This document shows, in pieces, positions 53,850-63,574 of a stretch of DNA of 64,000 bases (position 1 is its first letter; the number at the start of each line of letters is the position of its first letter). A program made the position numbers and the translations under genes. Under the pieces are notes generated by a model that had not been told where the DNA came from, did no database searches, and was given only the letters and a program-made list of their open reading frames with translations. Source of the DNA: Burkholderia sp. GAS332 (GTDB taxonomy: Bacteria; Pseudomonadota; Gammaproteobacteria; Burkholderiales; Burkholderiaceae); the NCBI GenBank assembly GCA_900142905.1, contig FSRV01000003.1:186001-250000 (forward strand), read 5' to 3'.

Positions 53850-54722
53850 TTATTGCGTCGGGGTCACATCCATGTGGAAAGTCTGCTCCGAAAGCTTCTT
53901 GATTGTACCGTCGGCCTGCGCAGCATGAATCGCCTGATCAAACATCGCCTTAAGCTGTACGTCACCCTTACGCAGGCCCACGCCGGATCCCTTCCCAATG
54001 ACGCCGCCCTCGAAACAGGGACCCGCCAGCACCATGTTCTCGTTGCCCGGTTTCGCCGCGGTTCCCAATAGCGAATCCTTTGCACCAATGACCGCATCCA
54101 CCCGGCCGGCTAACAGGTCCAGATCTCGCGACTCGGGCGTCTTGTACTGGCGCACCGATATGCCTTTGAGATACATGTTTGCGAATTCCACTGACGTGCC
54201 GGCGGACAGAGTGCCTACAACCTTGTCCGAAAGCGCGGCCTTTACCTGAGATAGTGCTTTCGTGGACCCCGCCTCATCACCCATTGGAATCTTGTGCCCG
54301 TCCGCCGGAAGCTTCTTCGCAACGTCACTGTCCTTCAGGGTACCGAACGTGTAGCAGAGGGCTGCATAGGGTACCGAAAACGCAATCACCTGCTCGCGCT
54401 TCGGAGTTATGGCTATATCGTCGATGATGGCATCGTACTTTCCAGCGTTCAGAGCAGGAATCATACTGTCGAACGACTGCGCAGTGATTGTGCACTTGAC
54501 GTGCATACGGTCACACAGGTTATGTGCGAGGTCGATTTCGAATCCCGCCAGAGTTCCGTCTGACTTCGTGTAGTTCCATGGCACGAAGCCGCCTTCAGTC
54601 ACAATCCGCACTTCCTTAGGTGCAGTCTGCGCGAGCGCCGGCCCAAACCAGAGCGCGGCGACGCCACCAACAGCCATTGCAAGAACGAATGAGCGCGCGG
54701 GGTATTGCTTAAAAGTCTTCAT
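53850..54722 (-). CDS. Polar amino-acid-type ABC substrate-binding protein
   Basis: 290 residues, signal peptide ending GPALAQ|TAPKEVRIVTEGGFVPWNY. Family 3 binding protein (lysine/arginine/ornithine/histidine or opine type): GTLAGFEIDLAHNLCDRM, YDAIIDDIAITPKREQVIAFS, RDLDLLAGRVDAVIGAK. Expected ligand is an amino acid or a cyclic derivative. Follows its ATPase gene by 45 bp. Confidence 0.92.
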   Translation of the reverse strand: MKTFKQYPARSFVLAMAVGGVAALWFGPALAQTAPKEVRIVTEGGFVPWNYTKSDGTLAGFEIDLAHNLCDRMHVKCTITAQSFDSMIPALNAGKYDAIIDDIAITPKREQVIAFSVPYAALCYTFGTLKDSDVAKKLPADGHKIPMGDEAGSTKALSQVKAALSDKVVGTLSAGTSVEFANMYLKGISVRQYKTPESRDLDLLAGRVDAVIGAKDSLLGTAAKPGNENMVLAGPCFEGGVIGKGSGVGLRKGDVQLKAMFDQAIHAAQADGTIKKLSEQTFHMDVTPTQ

Positions 54723-54767
54723 GTTCGCATCCTTTGCGAGGTTATTGATTAACCGCCTGTGTTCGGA

Positions 54768-55550
54768 CTATCCTGCAAGGAATTGCTGAAGACGAACCGA
54801 ACGGCCTGCACCAAAGACTTCGTTGGGCGTTCCCTCTTCCTTCACCCTTCCCTGGTCCACAAACACCACCCGGCTCGACACTTCCCGAGCGAAGCCCATC
54901 TCGTGAGTGACGATGAGCATCGTGCGGCCTTCGTCTGCCAGACGTCGCATGACTCGCAGCACTTCACCGACGAGTTCGGGGTCAAGTGCAGACGTCGGCT
55001 CATCGAACAGCATGAGCGACGGTCGCATCGCCAAAGCGCGAGCGATGGCCACGCGCTGCTGTTGCCCGCCCGAAAGTTGGGAGGGGTAGAAGCTTTCCCT
55101 GTTTGATATCCCGACCTTCTCCAGAAGTTCTCGCGCATCCTCAATGCATTCCCTTCTCGGCCGACGCTGCACGTGAATGGGCGCCTCGATGACGTTCTCG
55201 AGAACTGTCTTGTGAGACCACAGATTGAAGCTCTGGAACACCATGCCGACACTTGAACGGATGCGGTCGACCTGCCTGAGGTCGTAGCGCCTTGGCCCGC
55301 TCGACGCTGAACCCGACATATCGATACGCTCACCGGCGACCGTAACTTCCCCTGCATCCGGAACTTCCAGCATGTTGATACAACGAAGCAGCGTCGATTT
55401 GCCCGAGCCGGACGAACCGAGGATCGAAATCACTTCACCTTCACCTGCTTCAAGTGAAATACCCTTGAGCACCTCAAGGTTCCCGTACCGCTTGCGGATG
55501 TCCGTCAACTGGACTGCCTTCGGTCGGGGCAGATTGCCAATAGTACTCAT
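54768..55550 (-). CDS. Polar amino-acid-type ABC ATPase (HisP-like)
   Basis: 260 residues. Walker [17 protein letters not shown]-loop [13 protein letters not shown], signature [15 protein letters not shown], Walker [14 protein letters not shown]-loop VTHEM. A long insertion [21 protein letters not shown] before the Q-loop is typical of HisP/OccP. Overlaps the permease stop by 4 bp. Confidence 0.94.
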   Translation of the reverse strand: MSTIGNLPRPKAVQLTDIRKRYGNLEVLKGISLEAGEGEVISILGSSGSGKSTLLRCINMLEVPDAGEVTVAGERIDMSGSASSGPRRYDLRQVDRIRSSVGMVFQSFNLWSHKTVLENVIEAPIHVQRRPRRECIEDARELLEKVGISNRESFYPSQLSGGQQQRVAIARALAMRPSLMLFDEPTSALDPELVGEVLRVMRRLADEGRTMLIVTHEMGFAREVSSRVVFVDQGRVKEEGTPNEVFGAGRSVRLQQFLAG

Positions 55551-56275
55551 ACTGGGTTCCCCTCAATGAGCTGGTTGTTTTCAATTACTGGAGGCCGCAG
55601 ATGAGGGTTGAGCCGGTACTCAAGCCAATGCACGGCCCGCGTCAGGACGTAAGTGATGAGGAAGTAGATAATCCCCGCCGATACGAACACTTCGATTGGC
55701 CGATATGTTTCGGTGGCAATGGAGGAAGCGATGCCCGTCACGTCCATGAGTGTCACAAGGGACGCCAGGGAAGTCGCCTTCACCATCGCGATGATTTCAT
55801 TGCTATACGCGGGGAGCGCCTGTCTGACTGCGAGCGGCAGGATAATCCTACGCATCACCAGTGCTGGGGACATCCCGCACGCATATGCCGCCTCCCGTTG
55901 ACCACGCGGAACAGAGCGCAACCCGCCACGAATGATTTCGCTCGCGTAGGCTGACGTGTTGATGGTGAGAGCAATGAGAGCACACCAGTACGGTTCGCGT
56001 AGAAAAGGCCATAGGAAACTCGCGCGAATAGTTGGGAACTGGCTCAAGCCGTAATAAATCATGAAAAGCAGCACAAGCAGCGGCACACTACGAATCACCT
56101 GCACATAGACCCATGCGAGTGCCCGGGCGGGCGCCGACGGCGACAGTCGGAGCAGTGCAATGATGAGTCCCAGCAGACCGCCCAGAACGACGCTGAACGA
56201 AGCCAGTTCAAGCGTCAGCGGGATACCAGGTAGCAACTGGACAAAAGTCTGGTAGATAAACGGCAGGTCCATCAT
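55547..56275 (-). CDS. Polar amino-acid-type ABC permease (HisM-like)
   Basis: 242 residues, five hydrophobic segments. EAA loop [29 protein letters not shown]. Start overlaps the partner permease stop by 4 bp. Confidence 0.92.
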   Translation of the reverse strand: MMDLPFIYQTFVQLLPGIPLTLELASFSVVLGGLLGLIIALLRLSPSAPARALAWVYVQVIRSVPLLVLLFMIYYGLSQFPTIRASFLWPFLREPYWCALIALTINTSAYASEIIRGGLRSVPRGQREAAYACGMSPALVMRRIILPLAVRQALPAYSNEIIAMVKATSLASLVTLMDVTGIASSIATETYRPIEVFVSAGIIYFLITYVLTRAVHWLEYRLNPHLRPPVIENNQLIEGNPV

Positions 56276-57003
56276 GCCCTCCCTGTCAGGCTACGTGCCT
56301 GGTACCGCTCAACGCGCTGAATGGCAAGAGTCGACCCCGCGCACAGAACAAAGTAAATGAGAGCAGCAGCAACATAGAAATCGAACGGTAGTCTCGTAGA
56401 CCCGGAACCGACTTGTGCCTGACGCATCAGTTCTGCAAGCCCCGTGACTGACAGCAGTGACGACTCCTTCAGCGCACTGAGCCAGACGTTACCCATTCCC
56501 GGAAGGGCGTGGCGCAACGTTAGCGGAGCGACTATCCTGCGAAAGCGCAACAGACGCCTCATGCCGCAGGCGCGCGCCGCTTCGATTTCGCCTTTGTTGA
56601 CGGCATTTAGGCCGCCTCGGAGGACCTCTGTGCTTTGGGCTCCCGACGTAACACCGATTGCAATTGTCCCGGCAACGAATCCGGGAAAATTGAGAAAGCC
56701 GGTAGAACCGAGGAGCGGCTGCAACCACGTCAGTACTGCGCTCCCACCGAAGTAAATGACGTAGATGATTAAAAGGTCCGGCAGTCCGCGGATGATTGTG
56801 GTGTAAGCGTCAGCAATCCCTGCGAAAGGTCTGCGCCTCGACGCTTTAGCCCACGCCCCCAGCGTGCCGAATACCATTCCCAGAGACATCCCGCATATTG
56901 CTACGGCAAGGGTTACAGCCGCACCACTGAGCAGCGTCAGGCCCCACCCGTTCGGTCCAAATCCAACGACCTGTATGAAGTTCAACTGGTTCACGATGAC
57001 CAT
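56272..57003 (-). CDS. Polar amino-acid-type ABC permease (HisQ-like)
   Basis: 243 residues, five hydrophobic segments. EAA loop IEAARACGMRRLLRFRRIVAPLTLRHALPG; GLPDLLIIYVIYFGG is typical. 66 bp after hyuB, so probably on the same transcript. Confidence 0.92.
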   Translation of the reverse strand: MVIVNQLNFIQVVGFGPNGWGLTLLSGAAVTLAVAICGMSLGMVFGTLGAWAKASRRRPFAGIADAYTTIIRGLPDLLIIYVIYFGGSAVLTWLQPLLGSTGFLNFPGFVAGTIAIGVTSGAQSTEVLRGGLNAVNKGEIEAARACGMRRLLRFRRIVAPLTLRHALPGMGNVWLSALKESSLLSVTGLAELMRQAQVGSGSTRLPFDFYVAAALIYFVLCAGSTLAIQRVERYQARSLTGRA

Positions 57004-57069
57004 ATCCGATTAGAAGTTCAGTTCGCCGAGCCGGCGCCGCACAAGATGACTGTTACGGCGCCCCGGGCG

Positions 57070-58758
57070 TTAGAGCAGCGAGGAATCGAGCCCGTAGATG
57101 TCCCGTGCGGCCGCCTCGGAAATTCGATCTTCTTTCAGATCGCGAAGCACGTGTTCACGGAGGCGATGCCTGGGGTCGCCGTAACCCCCGCCGCCGGCTG
57201 CGACCATCCCAACCGACTGGCCTGCCTGGAGGACGCTCTTGCGACGCTCGAGAGGTGGGGCGCCTTCCGGCATCTCGACGCGCGCCGGAGTTCCGCCATG
57301 TCCTCCGAAAATGCCATATGGCGACAGACGACTGTTTGTACCACCAGCAGAAATCATCGCCTCGTGATCAAGTATCCGCACTCTACGCCTCATGGTCATT
57401 CCACCCCTGTACTCCCCAGGGCCACCCGAGTCACGCACAAGTTCGTAGCACTCAACCATGACCGGATGCTCCGTTTCAAGCGCCTCGATGGGCAGGTTGG
57501 CGGAGTTCGTCGTATTAACCTGAACTCCGTCGAGTCCATCTTTTCTTGCCCTGGCCCCCATGCCTCCTCCCTGCATTTCGTTGTAGACGTAGAAGCGTCC
57601 CGTACGTGGATGCATACCGCTCGTTGTAAGGAGGATTCCGCCAGTCGAGGCGGCCACTACCCGTTCAGGCAGAACCGGCGCCAGCGCGGCGAATATCATG
57701 TCGACAAGACGCATGGCGATATCCGTGCGGCTGTACACCGCCGCAGGCGGAGTGGAATTCAGCACGCTGCCAGCGGGCGCCGAAATGTGTATGGGACGAT
57801 GGAAACCCGCGTTCGCCGGAATATCCGGATCAACAAGAGCTCTAACCGCGAAGAAGACCGTTGCCTGCAGGGCGGTGAACACCATATTGATTGGCGCCCG
57901 GACCTGTGGTGGCGCGTCAGGAAAATCAACGAACAGCTCCTCACCCTGCACACTGACACGAACCTTGAGGTCCAGAATGTCGTCAATCAGATTCGTGTCG
58001 AATTCGTGCTGGAACTCGTATACGCCATCTGCAATCAGCGCGATACCCGCTCGGGTGCGGCGTTCTGTGTAGTCGAGAATCTCGGCCGCAGCCTGATCAA
58101 CTACGTCGCGGCCGTAGCGTTCGCACAAATCCTGGAAGCGCTGCACACCCAGGCGATTTGCAGCCATCTGTGCCCGGAAATCACTCGTGCGTTCGTGCGG
58201 CACCTGACAGTTCAGCAGGATGAGGTCCATCACGTCATCCTGAAGCACGCCCTCCTTATACAGTCGCACGGGTGGAATCCGGAGCCCTTCCTGGAAGATA
58301 TGGGCATGCCCGCGGTCAACGAAGTCCGAGTGATGCGCGAGGTTGGCCACCCAACCAACCAGCTCTTCCTTGAAAAACACTGCCTCGATAAGCACGATAT
58401 CGTTCAGATGCGTGCCGCCGCCCGTATATGCGTCATTTCCGATGAACACATCACCGGGCCGGATTGTTGTCATGTCGTGGTGCTCGAGCACGTATCCGGC
58501 GATGCCCAGCAGTGAACCCAGATGGATGGGGATGTGCTCGGCCTGCGCAATGATGTGCCCCGCAGTATCGAACAGAGCCGTCGAACAGTCCTGTCGTTCC
58601 TTGATATTCGTGGAGTACGCCGCCCGGATGAGTGCTTTGCCCATTTCTTCGGCAATGGTCGACAACGCGCTCCCAATCACCGCCACGGTGATTGGGTCAA
58701 GCTTCGCAGGTTGAACGTCTGCCGGCATACGGCCGGACGTCGATTCGCGGATGTTCAT
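57070..58758 (-). CDS. hyuB: Hydantoinase/oxoprolinase subunit B
   Basis: 562 residues. LDPITVAVIGSALSTIAEEMGKALIRAAYSTNIKERQDCSTALFD in the N-terminus, DVFIGNDAYTGGGTHLNDIVLI, GGMTMRRRVRILDHEAMISAGG and FGGHGGTPARVEM are family hallmarks. With subunit A it opens a cyclic amide ring (5-oxoproline, N-methylhydantoin or similar) using ATP. ATG 58758 has gaggagcg before it and overlaps the hyuA stop as ATGA. Confidence 0.93.
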   Translation of the reverse strand: MNIRESTSGRMPADVQPAKLDPITVAVIGSALSTIAEEMGKALIRAAYSTNIKERQDCSTALFDTAGHIIAQAEHIPIHLGSLLGIAGYVLEHHDMTTIRPGDVFIGNDAYTGGGTHLNDIVLIEAVFFKEELVGWVANLAHHSDFVDRGHAHIFQEGLRIPPVRLYKEGVLQDDVMDLILLNCQVPHERTSDFRAQMAANRLGVQRFQDLCERYGRDVVDQAAAEILDYTERRTRAGIALIADGVYEFQHEFDTNLIDDILDLKVRVSVQGEELFVDFPDAPPQVRAPINMVFTALQATVFFAVRALVDPDIPANAGFHRPIHISAPAGSVLNSTPPAAVYSRTDIAMRLVDMIFAALAPVLPERVVAASTGGILLTTSGMHPRTGRFYVYNEMQGGGMGARARKDGLDGVQVNTTNSANLPIEALETEHPVMVECYELVRDSGGPGEYRGGMTMRRRVRILDHEAMISAGGTNSRLSPYGIFGGHGGTPARVEMPEGAPPLERRKSVLQAGQSVGMVAAGGGGYGDPRHRLREHVLRDLKEDRISEAAARDIYGLDSSLL

Positions 58759-60845
58759 GAACGCTCCTCGATAATCAGGTTGAGGAAAGAATCGACGCGC
58801 GCCGTCTGGCCAGGCAGGACCAAGGTCGTCGAGTCCATTTGATTGATGACGGCCGGCCCAACGACGGCATGTCCCGGCCCGAGTTTCTCCCGGTCGAACA
58901 GCGGGCACTCAGTGAAACCACCCGCCTCCGGAATCCAGACTTCCCGCGTGCCGGCGATCGCATCCTCTGCTCGCGTGACTGCGTCTGGCTGTGCCCGGAA
59001 TTCAGCCTTCCTGACCCGACCAACAGCACTGACACGCAGCGTTGTAACCTGGATGGCCTCATTCTTCGCGACGTAACCATATGTGAGGTGGTGCGCAACT
59101 TCGAATGCCTCACGAAGCAGCTCGATTGCCTGCCTGTCAAACTTGCCTGCCGGGCACGGCACACTCAGTTCAAAACCCTGACCGCCGTAGCGCATGTCGA
59201 GCGTTCGGGTGACAGCCCTGCGGTCCTCCTCAATCTCTTCTTCCTCAAACCACCGCGCAACCTGCTGATCAAGCTCCTCGAAACCTTGCTGCAGACTGGC
59301 AGAGCTTCGATCCTCAAGCGGCAGAAGCCGCGTCAAGGACGTAGACGTTCGCAAGTCCGTCAGGAGGAGCCCGAGCGCACACATAATTCCTGGATATTTC
59401 GGGATGACGATTTTTGGCATGTCGAGAGCACGGGCCAGTCTCGACGCGTGAATCGGGCCTGCGCCTCCGAATCCGAACATCACGTAATCGCGAGGGTCGT
59501 GTCCGCGCTCCACGGACACGACTCGAATCGCTTTTGCCATGTTGGCGATGACTACACTGATGATGCCTTGCGCGGTCTCCATCACTCCCAGTCCAAGGCG
59601 CTCGCCCAACTTCGCGATGGCTTCCTTCGCCTTGGCCTGATTGACTGGCAGCCGGCCATTCAGTAGTGCAACGGGGTTCAGAACCTGGAGCACGACGTTT
59701 GCATCGGTGACCGTCGGCTCGTCATTGTTACCCCGCTCGAAGCAGATCGGCCCCGGGTCAGCGGCGGCGCTGCGCGGTCCCACCTTGAGCAGGCCGCCTG
59801 CATCAACGTATGCGATTGACCCACCGCCTGCGCCCACGGTGTGAATATCGAGCATCGGAAGCTTAAGCGGGTGACCATGCACGACCGACTGGTTCGACAT
59901 GATTGGCACGCCACCCTTGATGAGGGAGACGTCAGTAGACGTCCCGCCCATGTCAAAGGTAATCAGGTTCTCGAACCCGGCCGCTTCTGCAATGGCGAGG
60001 GTACCCATTACACCTGCCGCAGGCCCGGAGAGAACTGTACGTGCCGGGAAACGCTGAGCTGATTCGGACGAGATAATGCCGCCGTTCGACTGCGTGAGAT
60101 GCACGGGCGACCTGACACCAATCTCGTCAAGGCGAGGCTTTAGCCGCTGCAGATAGTTCTTCATGATCGGGCCGAGGTAGGCATTGACCACCGTCGTGGA
60201 GAACCGCTCATACTCACGAAACTCGCGCGCGACTTCGTGCGAGACAGTGACGTATGCCCCGGGAATTTCTTCTTCAACAATGCGTCTTGCGCTCAGCTCG
60301 TGTTCGGGATTCACGTAGCTGAACAGAAAGCACACAGCGATTGAACGGATACCCGCCGCACCAAGTTGGCAAGCTGCAGCACGAACGGCTTCTTCATCGA
60401 GTTCCGTGAAAACACGACCATCGAAGAGCACGCGCTCAGGAACCTCAAGGCGTCGGTCACGCGAAACGATAGGCTTTGGCTTCTCGGTTTGCAGGTCGTA
60501 CAGCGCGTCGCGCTTCTGGCGGCGCAACTCCAGAACGTCGCGGAAACCGGAAGTCGTAATGAGGCCAGTCTCAGCGCCCCGGCCGACGATTAGCGCATTC
60601 GTCGCGACGGTTGTGCCGTGACCGAAGTAATGAACGTCCGGGTCCCGACCCGAGAGTCGCGACACTTCACTGAGGCCCTGCTCAACCGCGTTCGCGATGC
60701 CAAGCGAAGGGTCCTGTGGGGTGCTACTCACTTTCCAGACGAAGATGTCGCCCTTCACTTCATCAAACATACAGATGTCGGTAAAGGTACCACCTGAATC
60801 GACGCCAACGCGAAGACGCAGGCGATTATCGGTCGAACTGAGCAT
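58755..60845 (-). CDS. hyuA: Hydantoinase/oxoprolinase subunit A (ATP-binding)
   Basis: 696 residues, ASKHA-fold subunit that phosphorylates the ring carbonyl. LRVGVDSGGTFTDICMFDE (phosphate 1), YFGHGTTVATNALI, NLITFDMGGTSTDVSLI (phosphate 2) and MFGFGGAGPIHASRLARAL are all present. Complete length. A 70-codon gene overlaps its start by 20 bp, suggesting translational coupling. Confidence 0.93.
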   Translation of the reverse strand: MLSSTDNRLRLRVGVDSGGTFTDICMFDEVKGDIFVWKVSSTPQDPSLGIANAVEQGLSEVSRLSGRDPDVHYFGHGTTVATNALIVGRGAETGLITTSGFRDVLELRRQKRDALYDLQTEKPKPIVSRDRRLEVPERVLFDGRVFTELDEEAVRAAACQLGAAGIRSIAVCFLFSYVNPEHELSARRIVEEEIPGAYVTVSHEVAREFREYERFSTTVVNAYLGPIMKNYLQRLKPRLDEIGVRSPVHLTQSNGGIISSESAQRFPARTVLSGPAAGVMGTLAIAEAAGFENLITFDMGGTSTDVSLIKGGVPIMSNQSVVHGHPLKLPMLDIHTVGAGGGSIAYVDAGGLLKVGPRSAAADPGPICFERGNNDEPTVTDANVVLQVLNPVALLNGRLPVNQAKAKEAIAKLGERLGLGVMETAQGIISVVIANMAKAIRVVSVERGHDPRDYVMFGFGGAGPIHASRLARALDMPKIVIPKYPGIMCALGLLLTDLRTSTSLTRLLPLEDRSSASLQQGFEELDQQVARWFEEEEIEEDRRAVTRTLDMRYGGQGFELSVPCPAGKFDRQAIELLREAFEVAHHLTYGYVAKNEAIQVTTLRVSAVGRVRKAEFRAQPDAVTRAEDAIAGTREVWIPEAGGFTECPLFDREKLGPGHAVVGPAVINQMDSTTLVLPGQTARVDSFLNLIIEERS

Positions 60846-61038
60846 CGGTGATGCGCTCCGAAAATATTACATAATACTGATCAACGAATGGCGTCCAAAT
60901 TGGCGCCAATATTGGAACGACAAAATCCACAGGTCTAGCGCCAATATGACCCCATTTTTCTTTATCTCTCCAGAAGTGCGTGACGTGACCCAGCAGCCGT
61001 TTTGCCCACCCGGCTCCGTTCAGATTTACGCTATGCAT
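60826..61038 (-). CDS. Small protein overlapping the hyuA start
   Basis: 70 residues: MHSVNLNGAGWAKRLLGHVTHFWRD then KEKWGHIGARPVDFVVPILAPIWTPFVDQYYVIFSERI. ATG 61038 has aggagcag before it. Its 3' end overlaps hyuA by 20 bp in another frame, the usual sign of coupling. Two Trp/Pro-rich hydrophobic stretches but no clear membrane helix. No family recognised; the upstream promoter module is 85 bp away. Confidence 0.5.
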   Translation of the reverse strand: MHSVNLNGAGWAKRLLGHVTHFWRDKEKWGHIGARPVDFVVPILAPIWTPFVDQYYVIFSERITDAQFDR

Positions 61039-61122
61039 TCGCTGCTCCTATGGTCCCCGCGCGCTCCCGCCGGAGTTCGATGTGCCCAGTTGCGACTAGA
61101 GTCTTTCAACTTGACCGCCGCC

Positions 61123-61175
61123 TAAACGAATAGTAACTATCCATAAATAATTTTCAAGCATAAAATTATTCATTC
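61123..61175 (-). promoter_or_regulatory. Promoter module 1 of the hydantoinase operon (repeated at 63521)
   Basis: On the minus strand -35 TTGAAA (61157-61152), 16-bp spacer, -10 TACTAT (61135-61130). The -10 is inside the palindrome ATAGT-A-ACTAT. The whole 53 bp recurs at 63521-63574 with few changes, so both are likely bound by one regulator. The DNA from 61176 to 61721 holds no gene except a long inverted repeat at 61501. Confidence 0.6.
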
Positions 61176-61500
61176 AAGGCAGAACGAGCGTAAACCCCGA
61201 CATGTCCGTCACTTCAAGCGCCGACGGTCTGGCTTGCCTTCGGCCCAACCACGGCGCTCGCACTCCCGCCTGCACCCATGCCGCCTGGCTCCCGCCGATC
61301 AACGGCGCCTGCACATAAATTATGAGCTTTGCGTCGGGGGCACCGCAGTACACGCCTGATCGCGGTATCGTGGATCCGGATCTCTATTGCGGGATATCAG
61401 TGACGCAGACGCGCTTGCCCCGCCGGGACTTTCGCTCCACCCAGACCGGCCTCAGGAAAAGCTTTGCATGGGGTTTGCTTTAAGGTCGACGCATTGGCGA

Positions 61501-61550
61501 CGCCCGATAAGAACGTCTCCCTGAAGCGGCGATCACGTTCTTGTCGGGCG
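61501..61550. repeat. Stem-loop with 16-bp arms
   Basis: CGCCCGATAAGAACGT (61501-61516), 18-nt loop, ACGTTCTTGTCGGGCG (61535-61550): one mismatch. No T tract. Between the hyuA promoter and the porin 3' end; could be a transcription barrier or a mobile repeat. Confidence 0.6.
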
Positions 61551-61721
61551 TGCACGAGACCTGATGGGAGAGACCAATCGGTCCTGACGCAGAAGCTTTT
61601 TTGCACGGCAGGTCGCGAGCGTACCTGGGTGGTGACGCACCGCGCAGCACGGTGTCAACGTTGCAACTGGCGCCAAATTCGATGGCGGGAGCAGTCTGTT
61701 ACACGTATGAGACCGCTATTT

Positions 61722-62852
61722 TTAAAACCGATGACGCATCCCCAGGAAGACCAGTGTCTGACTCGCGTTGCCAGCAGCAGGGTAAGAGTCAGCAATGACC
61801 GCTTGTGCGGCCCCCGCTCCGTTTTGACCGGAAGCGTGACCATATGAAGCGGATGCGTAAACGTCGGTCTGCTTCGATAACAGATAATCTGCCATAAGCG
61901 TTGCTTGATTGTACGTAGCTGACGAATCGCCGTGAGATTTCAGGAGATCGTAGCCGATTTGCACCAGCACGGCCGGGGTGATAGTCCAAACAGCATAGAT
62001 GGAGCCGTTGTTGTATCGTTCAGCGCTTTTGAATTTCGAATATGCATCGGCGAGATACTCCGAATAACTATAGTATCCACCAAGCGTCACTGGGCCAAAC
62101 GAATATTTGGCCCCGGCGCGAGCGATATTGATTGCTTTCGCCGACGAATATGCTTCATTGACAGGGCTTAGAAACAAGCTGCCAAATGATGATGTGCCAC
62201 GGGTGGAGACAGTAGGGTTCCCCTGGTCGGCGTGGGAGTAGCCTCCCGCCAACATCAACGACCCTCTGGTGTACGACGTTGCAAGACTATATGACTGCCC
62301 GGACCCCACTGAGCCAGCTACGCCACCGAGTGAATAAGCCGCCACCGCGCGAAATCCTGCCCAATCTGGACTCAGCCATTTCACCTCGCTGTTAACACGT
62401 GCACTGCCGTCAGCGTTGTCTACATCTCCCGGAGCGGTGAAATAATAACCATAGTCATTCGGCTGAACGGGGTACACCAAATCCATCAACGCATCGTATT
62501 GACGTCCCGCAAGGATCGTTCCGTAGGTATCCGACTTCATGCCCACATATGCATAACGCCCAAACAACGCACCGCCCTGTTTTGCTTTGCCGGTGTTGAT
62601 GTCGAAGCCGTTTTCCAGTCGAAATACGGCTTGAAGTCCGCCGCCCAGGTCTTCTGTTCCTTTAAGACCCCACTTATTGGTTCCCACCTGGCTTCCCTGA
62701 AGGCTGATCTGCGAGTGCTGGCCTCCAGTGTTGTGTACGTACTGGATCGTTTCGTCCAGCTCGCCGTAGAGCGTAACGGAGCTTTGGGAAAACGCTGAAG
62801 TGCAGGCTACGAGTGATCCGACAGCAGCGAAAACGGCCTTACGGTTATTCAT
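61722..62852 (-). CDS. General diffusion porin, third copy
   Basis: 376 residues. Signal peptide MNNRKAVFAAVGSLVACTSAFS then QSSVTLYGELDETIQYVHN; NKWGLKGTEDLGGGLQAVFRLENGFD and FGRYAYVGMKSDTYGTILAGRQYD; ends LVFLGMRHRF. ATG 62852 has ggagtac before it. Upstream 680 bp lies the second promoter module, so it may share regulation with the hydantoinase operon. Confidence 0.92.
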   Translation of the reverse strand: MNNRKAVFAAVGSLVACTSAFSQSSVTLYGELDETIQYVHNTGGQHSQISLQGSQVGTNKWGLKGTEDLGGGLQAVFRLENGFDINTGKAKQGGALFGRYAYVGMKSDTYGTILAGRQYDALMDLVYPVQPNDYGYYFTAPGDVDNADGSARVNSEVKWLSPDWAGFRAVAAYSLGGVAGSVGSGQSYSLATSYTRGSLMLAGGYSHADQGNPTVSTRGTSSFGSLFLSPVNEAYSSAKAINIARAGAKYSFGPVTLGGYYSYSEYLADAYSKFKSAERYNNGSIYAVWTITPAVLVQIGYDLLKSHGDSSATYNQATLMADYLLSKQTDVYASASYGHASGQNGAGAAQAVIADSYPAAGNASQTLVFLGMRHRF

Positions 62853-62997
62853 TTTGTACTCCGAATTATGGTTTAGGATTGGCCAAAAAACAACTAGATA
62901 AAAGGGTTGCAAAGGTCCACATCGAGGTACTGATCGAACCGACCGCATCTGAGACGATCAGGTCATGAGCAAGCGGACTCAGTACTGACTGTGAGAA

Positions 62998-63402
62998 TCA
63001 TGCGGACCCGCAGGCGGGAGTATCTTGAGGAAGCCATCCCGCATCAGATAGAACACCTGAAAAAAAGGAGTCAAGCCAATACGTTTGTCCTTTCAGAGTG
63101 GACATAAGGAGGTTCGGCTTGATCGAGGCATGAGCAGGAAAACCATGAAGTGCGTCATGAATTTGTAATTTTCTGATGGGCGGCAATCGGTTGCACGCTC
63201 CCGCTGCGTCGTTCAGGCGCCATAGAGACGACGTGTTCTTGCCCGCCTGAAATGACAGCAATGTCGAACCGTCTTCATGGCTGCCACCATTTCGTCGTTG
63301 CCTAAAGCCCGCCTCCATCAGCCCAAAAGGAATGACGCTCGACCGGGCGGCCGTAGCGCCCGCATCCGGACCAGGTAAAACTGCTGAAAATACCTTTTTC
63401 AT
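62998..63402 (-). CDS. Doubtful ORF between promoter module 2 and the porin
   Basis: 134 codons from ATG 63402 (MKKVFSAVLPGPDAGATAARSS). It has cggag 10 bases before the ATG, but no family, no clear signal peptide and a biased composition. It may be a leader or decayed gene. Confidence 0.25.
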   Translation of the reverse strand: MKKVFSAVLPGPDAGATAARSSVIPFGLMEAGFRQRRNGGSHEDGSTLLSFQAGKNTSSLWRLNDAAGACNRLPPIRKLQIHDALHGFPAHASIKPNLLMSTLKGQTYWLDSFFSGVLSDAGWLPQDTPACGSA

Positions 63403-63520
63403 GGAGGGATCTCCGCGCTCGTCGTCACGTGTGGTTATGTCCGCCCTTACTTCCCTAAGGCTTCTTTGCTCTTCAAGAATGTCCCGCCCAGATCGGGTTT
63501 TGCGGACCATCTCCAGCCCA

Positions 63521-63574
63521 TAAACGTGATAGTAACTATCCATAAATATTTTACAAGCATAAATTTATTCATTC
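63521..63574 (-). promoter_or_regulatory. Promoter module 2 (copy of 61123-61175)
   Basis: -35 TTGTAA (63556-63551, minus), 16-bp spacer, -10 TACTAT (63534-63529) inside ATAGT-A-ACTAT. Oriented leftward towards the porin gene. Confidence 0.6.

Noticed and set aside
57046..58515. 489-codon frame opposite hyuB
   Set aside because: Antisense shadow with no recognisable domain; hyuB motifs are complete on the other strand.
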